64,000 bases of DNA from Batillaria attramentaria (taxonomy: Eukaryota > Mollusca > Gastropoda > Batillariidae): NCBI GenBank assembly GCA_018292915.2, contig JACVVK020000037.1:396501-460500 (forward strand). The letters run 5' to 3'. The translations under genes and the position numbers were made by a program. Below are positions 37,800 to 48,073 of the stretch, one piece after another; the stretch's first letter is position 1, and the number at the start of each line of letters is the position of its first letter. The notes beneath the pieces were generated by a model, which saw nothing but the letters and a program-made list of their open reading frames with translations, searched no databases and was not told where the DNA came from.

Positions 37800-38830
37800 T
37801 ATTAGTTTAGAGTCGTTTCCAGAAGCTTTTTACCATCTGTTATGCAATGAATTTTGCTTTGTCTGTCAAAACTGCTGTTAGGGGGAACATTTCCAGGCTC
37901 TTAGAAGCGAGGCTAATTAGAGACTTAGTAAGATAATAAATAAGAAAGGAGATGAAACAGCGCCTGGAGAGAGGAAAATTATATGATGGAGAGCCCCGAG
38001 GAATCCCCCTTTATTGTCATCTGTACAGAGAAAAGAAGATTTAGCGTCGCGGAAGAAGAGGCGATCTGTCATAAGACCCGCAGCTCATACATTTTTATCA
38101 TTGTTTAAACATTCTTTTTTATGTGGAAGCGTGGCGCTTGTCAGGCGGTTATTTTAAGAACGTCTTGTGGTGTTGGTACCGCAGTCCGGACTTCCTGCTG
38201 ACGATGGAAGAGAATTAGTCACAAGAAGAGAAAAGTCGTTGACAGCCGGTAATAATGACAGCTTAAGCTCAGAATGAGAACATCGGATATGTACGGCCTC
38301 AGTGAGGGAAGAGAGAGAAAGTGGGGCGGAGGGAGGGGTAGGAGACAGATAGAGCGAGCGAGGATGATGTTGATGGTGATGATGTTGTTCTTGTTGTTTT
38401 TCTTTTTGTTCTTCTTGTTGTTCTTCTTGTTGTTCTTGATGATGATGATAATTTACACAAGGATTAAGACATAGGTTCATTAGAGCCTGTCTCTCAATCT
38501 GTCTCTCAAACTACAAAATAAAAAAGAATAAAATGGAACAAAGAAGACAGAGGCGGGGAGGGGGTGGTGGTGGTGGTGGTGGTATTACTAATGCTGTGGC
38601 TCGAGAAATAGCTTTACTGCAAAAGCTTGGGGATAATCATCGGCCATTAAATGAGTAATGCGGATGTTTATTCCTGGCCAAACCGCAAAAGAGCATGAGT
38701 GAATATTAAAGGCTTAAGTTAGAGAGAGAGAGAATAGGGATGAATATCATTGTTCCATTAGCATCAGTAAGATGAGACTCGTATGAATTCCTAATCGCAC
38801 ATTTGTAGGTGATTAACAAAATCCTGTCAT
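37800..38830. promoter_or_regulatory. Candidate conserved non-coding region in intron 2
   Basis: Most of this stretch is free of simple repeats (except 38340-38450 and 38560-38582). It is dense in sequences resembling developmental factor sites: TTTATTGTC (SOX type, near 38010), ATTA/TAAT cores and a CATTGTT next to ATTAGCAT at 38748-38764. Introns of Sox5 and Sox6 in vertebrates are known to hold many enhancers. Conservation could not be tested here. Confidence 0.25.
38748..38764. promoter_or_regulatory. SOX/POU-like composite site
   Basis: CATTGTT (SOX HMG core) is followed two bases later by ATTAGCAT, the reverse complement of the octamer-like ATGCTAAT. The arrangement resembles SOX-POU composite elements and could reflect autoregulation. 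It may be chance. Confidence 0.22.
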
Positions 38831-39657
38831 GATTTTTTGTTTTTTTTTTTGTTTCAAGAAATGAGAGATATCGTGCATTATAAGAAAAAAAAAGGCTTTC
38901 AGATCAAGTCGGTGTCGTTGGCTGAGGTTACGATGACAAAGCTAAAATTAATGTTCAAGGGAGGTCACTCCATTTTCCTGACGAGAGCCCTAAAAAAAAT
39001 GGCTGCACACAAGGGCTGTTAGAGAGGTTCTCCTACTTTTTTCACGTTTTTCTCCCCCCCCCCCCCCCACCAACTAGTAATATAAGATATTGCCGCCTTC
39101 CCTTGAACATGTGCGAGTAAGGAACCTTTTGTCTTGAACAAACAGCGTACCACGCATAGTTTTGCAGGAGGAAAACAAGGGGAGGTTAATGGGTGAACAA
39201 ACAGTTATCTTTTCCTTGATTTCTTCTTCTCTTCTCGCCCAGCTTCCTTCCTTTGGTGGCCAGACTACAACAGGGGCTTGTGGGTAATGATGTGAGGGAT
39301 CAAAGAGGCCCTGTAAAGGGCTGTGTATTCGCTGGGATAATTCATTCGCGGGAAAGATAATCAGACACAGGCGCGAACCCTGCCTGCCTTACCTCCCTTC
39401 ATCTAGAACAAAGAACCAAAGCAGCGAACAGGTTTAAATAATCCAGTTTAATGCAGAATTGGTTCGGGTCTGTCGTCTTATATTATCTCAGTCTGCTATT
39501 TTCTGAAAGATCCCAAAAGCTGCCAGGAAATTGAGATGCAGTGTGACACTGTTGACCACAATGGCAGTGAGGTCAGACAAAAGTACATGTATTATCAATG
39601 TTGAAACTGTATTTTCTTCGTTATTTTGTCTTGCAAATCTGAGGTTTTTGGGGTTGG

Positions 39658-40205
39658 TTTTAATTCATTTATTTATTTCTTCCTTCATTCAATCATTCAT
39701 CCACCCCTTCATCGGTGTGTTCATTCATTCATTCATTCATTCATTCATTCATTCGTTCATTCGTTCAATCATTCAATCATTAAGACATTATTTCATTCAT
39801 TGCTTCATTCATTCATTGCTGCTTTCATCCATTCACCCACTTCGTCATCGGTGTGTTTCTTCATTTATACAATTGTTAAGTCATTAAAGAAAATAATAAT
39901 TTCTCTTTCCTTCCTTCCTTTCTTTCATTCTTCCTTCCTTTCTTTATTCATTCATTCATCTACTCCCTGTGTTTCAGCTCTGGTAATCGTGAGGAATATG
40001 TGTGTACAGCGTTCAGATTGTTTTGCTCATTCTGTATTCATTCATTCATTTATCCACTGCTTCATCGGCGCCTTCCTTCCTTCCTGCACGCATTCATTGC
40101 TTCTTTCATTCATTCATCTACTCCTTCATCGGTGTGTTCCAGCGCTGATAATCGCGAGGTGCATGTGTGTACAGGGTTGGAGATTGTATTGCTCTTACTG
40201 GTATC
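39658..40205. repeat. Complex (ATTC)n block with an internal longer duplication
   Basis: ATTC/TTCC tetranucleotide arrays alternate with unique-looking segments. Two of these, 39950-40033 and 40107-40200, share CATTCATCTACTCC, GGTAATCGTGAGG / TGATAATCGCGAGG, ATGTGTGTACAG and GATTGTWTTGCTC. The block is therefore a degenerate higher-order repeat with a period near 155 bases. The 217-residue His/Ser/Phe/Ile-rich frame across it is a repeat product. Confidence 0.85.
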
Positions 40206-40962
40206 TTCTTCAGCCATTAGGGAAGTCTCTTTCATCGTTACAGCTTACTTCTCTGAGTAAGTTTGACATATTTATGTAAGCTCTATCTCTCCTTATCATC
40301 GCTCTCTGTATTCGCAGGAATATCTTGCTAATGTAACCACAGTTGCCCGACATAAGTTTCAGAGGCAGGCTACAAGACCTGAATGTATATGTGCGCGTGC
40401 GTTTTGTATTTTTGTATATGTCATATTTGTGTTTTATGTTTATTTTTTGTGTTATTTTTGTTGAATTTATCGGACGTTATTAATGTCTTTTTGGTATACG
40501 TGTGTTGCTTTAAAATGGTTCGAGAAATTACCCCTGTGGGATGCTTGAATTTTTCGGAAAAAAAAAATTGGGGGTGTTTTTTGTGGGGTTTGTTTTGTTT
40601 GTTTGTTTTGTGGTTGGTTAATGGAGGGGGGGGGGGGTTACAACCTTTCCCGTGGACTTGGATGACCCAAGAAGAAAATATCAGTCGGTCTGGCTACGTG
40701 ATTTATGTCTGTGCCGCGGGATTTTTTTTTCAGCAAGCCGTGATACAAGGCAGATAAATAAAACGCTGGCTCGTCCAATGTCCTGAGAGCCGGTTTTATC
40801 TCTCGGAACAAAATGTGATATCACCTTTATCCCAGGAAGCTTTCATTTTGGGGTTTAGTGAAAGGCTGCGATGTTTCTTGTCCGTGTGCACTTGTTTCTC
40901 CCGTGGATTAGGCAAACATAAAACTGTTGTAAAATGCCCAAATTGATGTCGTACGGCAGAGA

Positions 40963-41100
40963 GAGAGAGAGAGAGAGGGGGGGGGGGGGAGAGAGAGAGA
41001 GAGAGACTTTAGTTTCCCAGGATGAGATAATAGACGCACAGGTCTCTGTTACTATCTGTCCTTGCTACACTACAAAGAGAGAGAGAGAGAGAGAGAGAGT
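40963..41100. repeat. (GA)n runs with G tract
   Basis: Two GA runs flank a G tract at 40977-40989, and a third GA run lies at 41075-41099. Confidence 0.92.
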
Positions 41101-41685
41101 TATCAGTGCATGGGAAATTCATGTTATTTTATCCTAACGAAAAAAATTGGTTGGGGTCGTGGTATGCAATGTCCCACCAATATTTTGTAAATATGCTGAC
41201 TGCTTAGAATTTAAAACAGCATGTGAAACTTGAAGCAGATGTTAATAATCACGAAAGAGCATAATTTATTCTTTCTTCTCTTTTCTTAAAATAACGGAGC
41301 CGATCCTCGACCGCTTCCAATTTTGTGGCAAGGTAACGAAGTTGGGGGGGGGGGGGGGGAGAAAGGGGGAGGGAGATGCTTCTTTATTTATTTTTTCCTT
41401 CCGCCTTTCTCCACATCCACGCTCCATGCTATCTTTTGTTTCTCTCTGTCGAATCTCTCGCTCCGTTCGAAAAATCTCCCCGCTGGTTTGACAGTTGGCC
41501 AAACACGAGCGCATGTCTGCGTGACGCTAGCAGGCCGTGACAAAATCAAGCACTGACCCCTTCTGCTCTGTGCCAACGATTGGGGTCAAAAGTCGGATCG
41601 ATAAGTGACGCGGGGAGGGGGAGGGGAGGGGGGACCTGGATGAGCTTGATGAGCCGTTAAGATGTTGAGATAGGAGCTAATGGCC

Positions 41686-41704
41686 GCCCTCGCTAGGTGG
41701 CAGC
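41686..41704 (+). promoter_or_regulatory. CTCF-like motif
   Basis: GCCCTCGCTAGGTGGCAGC closely resembles the bilaterian CTCF core (CCNNNAGRKGGCRS). It sits in a repeat-poor, TAAT-rich stretch (41600-42100) that itself looks like regulatory DNA. Binding is inferred from the motif only. Confidence 0.35.
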
Positions 41705-42444
41705 TCTTGTTTGTTTCTGTCAAACCGAGGCTGGAGCTGGGAGGGCTGGAGGGTGGAGGGATGGGGGGGACAGTCCGAGGTCCTGATGCGATCAGCCGGT
41801 GAATTATTTACGATCGGTATCAGGGGATCAGATCAGCTTTATTAACTTAAATGTGCAATTAATTTGGAGGCCACTGGCCCTGTCAGCTGAGCGTTCAGGG
41901 ATGCAGGGGGCTGGTAGGGGTGTTGAAAGGTCTTTGGCGCTTACCTGTATTCACACCTGTCGCGGACCAGTAACGCTTGCCGGAAGCGATTTGGAAACTG
42001 ACTGTTGAGCGAGAGTTGGGTAAACGGGAACGGGAGGAGTGGCTTGTGTGATTTATGTTTGTGCTGTCAGCCGCAGCGAACATTTCTTAAGTGTTGTTGC
42101 TTATTTTAGCTCCAGATGATTTTTAAAGACAGAATTAGCTGTAGAAAAGCAAGCATGCAAACAAACAAACAAAAGTTATTACACAGACTCGCTGTGTTAC
42201 ACTCGTGTGCTGAAAAAGATGCAAGAAGAAAGGAGAAAAGGCTGAAATATTACCACCGTTTCACCACCACTGTTTCCATTCACACTTGAAACAATGCATA
42301 GGTTCAAAAGCTTTCAAGCACGTTTAAAAAGTGAACATTTTTCCATTTATGAATCCTAAGATTTTTTTTTAAGGAGAAATTCACATTGTTGAATATCATA
42401 TTTGACTAATTTTCTCGAACAGTTGAAAGTCGATTTTGGGTGGG

Positions 42445-42478
42445 TTTTTTTTTTTTTTTTTTTTTTTGGGGGGGGGGG
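42445..42478. repeat. Poly-T then poly-G tract
   Basis: A run of about 23 T followed directly by about ten G. Confidence 0.93.
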
Positions 42479-42589
42479 TATTAAGAGCTGTCCACTGCTT
42501 TCTGTATTTGCCACGTGGAAAGTATTGTTCCATCTCAATGCTTCAAATAATTCACGTATACGTAATTATGATAAGAACAGCGGTCTGCA

Positions 42590-42770
42590 CGCATCCCAGC
42601 TAATTCATCTCAACACTGGCTCATCCCCAATAAACCTTTATGAAGATTGATGCGTTCAGTGAGGGCACCGCCCGCCCCTGTTGCACACCCTAATTGCTCT
42701 TCCTTTATCTCCACGAGTTGATTTGCACTGATGGATTTCGTCCAGCTTTGACAGCTCAAATAATGGATTC
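42590..42770. promoter_or_regulatory. Homeodomain/TALE-motif-rich candidate enhancer
   Basis: The stretch contains GATTGATG (PBX/HOX type), CACCCTAATTGCTC, TTTGACAGCTC (MEIS/TGIF type) and AATAATGGATT within 180 bases without simple repeats. This is suggestive of a conserved non-coding element; no comparison was possible. Confidence 0.2.
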
Positions 42771-43267
42771 GCTCTTTACCCGTTAGCTTTTGTCGCTTTC
42801 CGTGTTGGCCCTTCACAACTGTAGGTCGGCTTCAAAAGGGCCGATGAGAGAAGAGAGGGTATACAACGCATCAGCCAAGAAGATCATCAAACTCGGTGCA
42901 GACAGCGAGATAGCCCTTCAGGCTGTCTTCGCTGGACATCAAAAGTGGTGTGTCGGGCAGTCGCGTACTCTCCAACGGCGCGAGAATGTATCTAGGGGAG
43001 ACAATGCCTTGCCAGGGGCGATGATCGCTCCTTGGGGACTTGTAAACCAAGTGGTTGGACGCGCGAGAGGGCGCGACGGAAGTGCGCTGCGCTGTTGCTT
43101 CGATCAATCTTGTGTTTGAAATATGAAGGTAATTAGAACAGGTAGCTGTTCGTCACAATCAAGGAACAGAATAATATATCAAACACGGGGCCACACCCTA
43201 CTGTACTCACTGGTGACGTCACGCCAGACGTATTGGCCGTCACAGTCACTTCAAGGTTAACAAACCG

Positions 43268-43529
<262 letters not shown>

Positions 43530-45278
43530 AACCTTATGGGCAGGAAAAGAAAATAATTTCGTTCCAGTTTTCCGAGCGGAACGAAATAAGTTTTTATTTC
43601 ACTGTTAGGGGTGAGAAGAAGATGATGCAGAAGAACATTTATGAGGGGCCATTTGCCTGCAACGTGCAGGCTCCAACCCAACTCAAACCGAGTGGAAACA
43701 AAATAACGTATGATAATAACTGAAAAAAGTGAGAAAATGTATAAAATATAGGATATGGCCTTTTCCATGGCCGTTCAGAGAAGTTGTCAAAACAAAACAA
43801 AGTTTCGGCGCCAAAAATAACTTTAAAAAAAAAGAAATTGAAAGCAGCAGCCACATTAAGAATGTTTTCGTCCCTACTTCCTCAGAATACATTCAGTAGC
43901 AAGTTTTTCATTTTGCCCCCACCGCGATGTGAACTGCGGTATCTTCCTCCCCTAATTGCACGACAAGCCCCAACAATCAGAACCCGTGGAATAGGGCTGA
44001 TTGTTTAATGGAAAAGATATGCTTTGCTGATAACTGTACGCGTATTTTGGATACGAAATCTCGACGTGTTCACGTGTCGCGACCACACGTAAGCTACCGG
44101 GGCCATCCTCGACTCCAACCCTATAGTGTCTGTAAGGTTACCGTTTGTTGTGTGCTCTGGAAGGCATCTGTCGAGCGCAGGCATCTCGTTGTCTTTGATG
44201 TTGATTTGGAAAAGTCTGCCATTGATAAAGCAGGCGGCTTATCACAGTTTACAATTAAGGCTCCAGTCTCGTTCGTGCGATGTTGGCTTGTATTATTTCA
44301 GATGGTCCCGCGTTGGAAGAAAGGCAGGTCTAATAGTGTGAAATTGTGTTTTGTAAACACTCCCGTGGCCAGAGAGGAAGCGAGGGGAGGGCAGCACTTG
44401 AAGAGAGCGTCTACCGTGTCATCAGCTGATGAAAAACGCGATGGCAAACAAAGATTACCTTCCGCGACTCTCCGTTCTACTTGTGTCTTACGCTCAATGG
44501 CAGACTGAGATTTCGTAATGACTATCACGCTCAGATGGTCCATCCTGATGGCCCACCGGTTTAACCTTGACAAGGATCGTGATCTGTTGACGATACCTTT
44601 ACTCATCAGCAGGTTTCTTCGGATTTCACCTCAGATCAGCAGATGAGTCAGTCATAATACTTCCTCTTGATAACTCAGTCAACCACGATACTAAAGGCTT
44701 GCTTCATATTGGGGAAAATGGACTCGACATTGTTTTTTTAAACTTGGGCAATCTTGGATTCATCTCTCCGCAGTAGTCCTTAAACTTGCTTCTTACAAAG
44801 ATGCATAGTTGTGTATCCTCGCCGTGTATACGCAGTCCATCAAAGTTGCATTTTAAGAGCCTCGTGATAAATAGTAGTGGCCATATAAATCACACCACCC
44901 CCGCAGCCATTGCCACCATAGATAGCAGCACGTCTCCACCTTTTTTTTTTTTATCACCTTATTCTGTTGCCCACTCCTCCATTCTTAATACAAATACAGC
45001 AGAGGGACCAGATAGGGGAGTCACCTACATGCTGTTCTGTGTGGCAAAACGAGTCCAACGAAGCCTACATATGGAGGTGAGATTCCTCCTGAAGCAGGTT
45101 AAGTGACTGTATTACGATAACATGTTGAAATGTGTTTGTGGACATGAGCACCGCCCTTTGTACAGGTGCCGTGCTTCGGAAGTTCATTAGGGTGATGTTT
45201 GTCGTCCCTCCCCGCTACAAACAACCCTTGGGGAAAAGGGCGGTGCAGCCGAATGCAATCCTAACTTGCTTTTCTCAT

Positions 45279-45452
45279 CATCATCATCATCATCATCATC
45301 GTCGTCGTCGTCGTCGTCATAATCGTCATCATCATCCAGTCATTATCATCGTTGTCGTCGTCATCAACATCATCGTCGTCGTCATCAACAACAACATCGT
45401 CGTCGTCGTCATCATCATCATAATCATCATCGTCGTCGTCGTCGTTGTCGTC
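45279..45452. repeat. (ATC)/(GTC) trinucleotide mosaic
   Basis: About 55 trinucleotides alternate in blocks of CAT/ATC and CGT/GTC with a few AAC and ATA units. The - strand poly-Asp frame and + strand poly-His/Val frame are products of this repeat. Confidence 0.93.
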
Positions 45453-45944
45453 AGCATTTTCTGCAGATCTCCCGGAGCTCTCCTGAAGAAAGAAATTGTT
45501 TTGTCTCAAAGTTTTGATGTTTCCCAGGAAAAACAGAAACGACGTTTCAAAGGGCAGAGTGGCGGGTTTCCGTGAAGTGCATTAAGCTTGTATACATAAC
45601 TCAAGACATTGTTACGACACACGTGGACAGGGATTTCTCCAGCGCGGTTTACGTTGTTTATGGTGTAGACTTGTGGTTTTCAGATCACTTCACGGAGCGC
45701 CTCAATCCCCAGTGACAATAGTAAAATACACAGAGCCCCTGTGTTTGTATACAGGTAGACACGTTGCTGACACAATCGGCGAAACATAACGGCTGCGAAA
45801 TGTGAAGAATTTGTTTGAAGTTTTGACAAAAGAAACCTTCTCACCCATGTGACATATTGAGGCTAATGCCCCTATGCTTACTGCTTTTTTTTTTCCTCTC
45901 CTGCTACCGTCGAGGTTGGAACTGCTTGCATGCACTTATTCTCT

Positions 45945-45975
45945 CTCTCACACTCTCTCTCTCTCTCTCTTTCTC
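45945..45975. repeat. CT-rich run
   Basis: Mostly CT units with short interruptions; a smaller GA run lies at 46018-46031. Confidence 0.85.
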
Positions 45976-46546
45976 CCCCGGAGTCTGTGGAGTCGATTTG
46001 GTGCACACGGTTTACCAGAGAGAGAGAGAGAAGGGGGGAATGCTTTTCTACTTTAGTATCTGATCAGCCCCGGACAATATGCCTTTGTTCACGGGGCTCT
46101 TGCACCAATATTGCTTTCTTCACATGTGGGCTGAGAAATGTTTGGAAGGCTCATTTGTGTTTGGCTTCGGTGAAAAGATGTGAGATTGGTGCGGGATTGG
46201 TGCTGACAAGGCTTAGGCGGGGGGCGTTGTAAGGTGTAGGTGTATTTTTTTCTGTGTCAAGGAATATTCCCATGATCCACATTTGTGGTTTTTAGTTGCA
46301 GTATCAGACGGGTTCTGGTGCAGTATGACGCACCGATTTTTTTTTTGTGTGTGGTGTGTGCAAATGTAGCGGTCTTGCGGTGTTTGCATCTTTGTAGACG
46401 AGCATAGAGGTAATTTCCTTAGGCGTCTCGGACAATAAAGTCACATTGCATTGTTACAATTATTTTGACAAGAACAAAACACTTGTGTAATAATTTCAAA
46501 TTACGAAACGCAGAATTTGAAGCCGTATTTTTATGTTTCCAAGAAG

Positions 46547-46718
46547 GGTGGGTGGGTGTTTGAGAGTTTTACGTCCTTTTCCACCACGTATGGGTGATAT
46601 CAAAGACGAGGCAACGAGGAAAAGGCCGGCACAAATATGCGGCCCCAGACGGGATTCGAACTCATGACCCAAGCATTGGGAGTCCTGTGCTCTACCATTC
46701 GGCTATCCCGGCTCCCCC
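46547..46718 (-). mobile_element. tRNA-derived SINE, copy 3
   Basis: On the - strand the head reads GGAGCCGGGATAGCCGAATG, then TAGAGC, an anticodon-loop-like CTCCCAA, and GAGTTCGAATCCC (B box). The body carries GCCGGCCTTTTCC, GTCTTTGATATCACCC and GGACGTAAAACTCTC, with a CACCCACCC tail. Flanks TTCCAAGAAG (46537-46546) and TTCCTAGTAG (46719-46728) match in 8 of 10 bases, a plausible decayed target-site duplication. Confidence 0.88.
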
Positions 46719-47527
46719 TTCCTAGTAGTGCAACACAACAACGCTTAGATCCAGCCTTGACACAAAACGTAAACTTGTACAAATTCACAGCACACTGACT
46801 TTGCCACACACTGACAGTTCAGCGAAGACAGCAGGCTGACGTTATAGAAGACCTGCACAAGAAGCTGCAGGACATTGCTGAAACTTGAAACCGTCCGTCG
46901 GTTAGTGCTGGACTGGGAAGTCTCGCAGATCCTGCAACAACAGAAATGAAACGCAAGACATCGACGGTCCACAGAACGAACAGCTGCTGGCTGCAACCCG
47001 CTCCGGGGGCCGCTGTTGGTGTTTTGAGGGTCCACAAAGACAATCGGTCCCGTCCATTATCCCAAGTGGTTCTCGCTAAGCTCCTGTGGGCAGCTCTTCA
47101 CCAAGCTTTCCCACTTTTCATGCTTTCTTGGCTCGAGTTTCACGTGCCACTCTGCCACAGCCAAGCTTTGGTCATGTCTGGAAGGTCAAGGTCACGTATC
47201 TGGATTGTCAAGGTCACGTGTGGAGTTTGGTTTGGTTCTTTGCTCGACAACTGTCAAATGCTGATTGTTGTTGTATGGTTATTGCAGTTCTTCTGCCCGG
47301 AGCTTTGCGCACAAACATCTGAGTCGTATCGTGTACCATCACTGACTACATCACAGCCGCAGTAACCATTTTCTTCTCTCTCTCGGAGATCCATTTCAAA
47401 TCATTTTCTGACTAGCTGATTGACTGGTTGGCGGGATGGTTGTCTTATTCCTGATTTATTGATTGACTGATTGATTGATTGTTGCATGGATTGATTCGCT
47501 TTATTTTGTAAAAGATAAGTCCTTGAA

Positions 47528-47529
<2 letters not shown>

Positions 47530-47580
<51 letters not shown>

Positions 47581-47596
47581 ACACACACACACACAC
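47530..47596. repeat. Compound (TC)n(AC)n microsatellite
   Basis: About 18 TC units, a CCTC interruption, then about 13 CA units. Confidence 0.95.
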
Positions 47597-47879
47597 GATC
47601 TAGGAAGACAACAGTCGGCTTCTGACCATCGGGGGGACAATGAATGGAAATTGACGGAAGAAATTCCCACTTAGACAGATAATGATCTGAACAAGGAAAG
47701 GCAACCCTCGCTGCGTGTTGTCAGGGGCAGGTAATCTCATTACGTTGTCTGGAACTGTCTTCACGGGACTATTGTTTCGTCCGGCCTCTTCCCCTTCTAC
47801 TCGCTCTGCAGGAAGTTACACACATAGCTACCGCGGACTCCTTGTCTGAAAGCGGTCGGGGCTAGTTATGAGAGAAAAT

Positions 47880-48073
47880 TGGTTGGTTGGTTGGTTGGTT
47901 GGTTGGTTGGTTGGTTGGTTGGCTTAATGTCCTTTTCCACCACACACGGGTGATATGAAACACGGGACAACGAGGGAAAAGCCAGCGCAAATAATTATTT
48001 GGCGCCAGTCGGGATTTGAACTCACGACCCGAGCATTGGAAGTCCAGCGCTCAACCTGTGTGACTGCACAGGC
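47880..48073 (-). mobile_element. tRNA-derived SINE, copy 4, with (AACC)n tail
   Basis: On the - strand a partly decayed tRNA-like head contains TGGACTTCCAATGCTCGGGT and GAGTTCAAATCCCGAC (anticodon-like loop CTTCCAA, then B box). The body has GGCTTTTCCCTCGTTGTCCC and GTGGAAAAGGACATTAAG. The tail is an (AACC)n run of about ten units, seen on the + strand as (GGTT)n at 47880-47922. Confidence 0.87.

Noticed and set aside
39531..40279. His/Ser/Phe/Ile-rich frames of 118 and 217 codons
   Set aside because: Translation of the ATTC repeat block.
42790..43119. A 109-codon + strand open frame with fairly even codon use
   Set aside because: No recognised domain and no convincing exon borders; kept only as a possible candidate if transcripts appear.
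44008..44508. A 166-codon + strand open frame
   Set aside because: No family resemblance, no splice context, and residue composition looks random.
45261..45509. Poly-Asp - strand frame
   Set aside because: Translation of the ATC/GTC trinucleotide mosaic.
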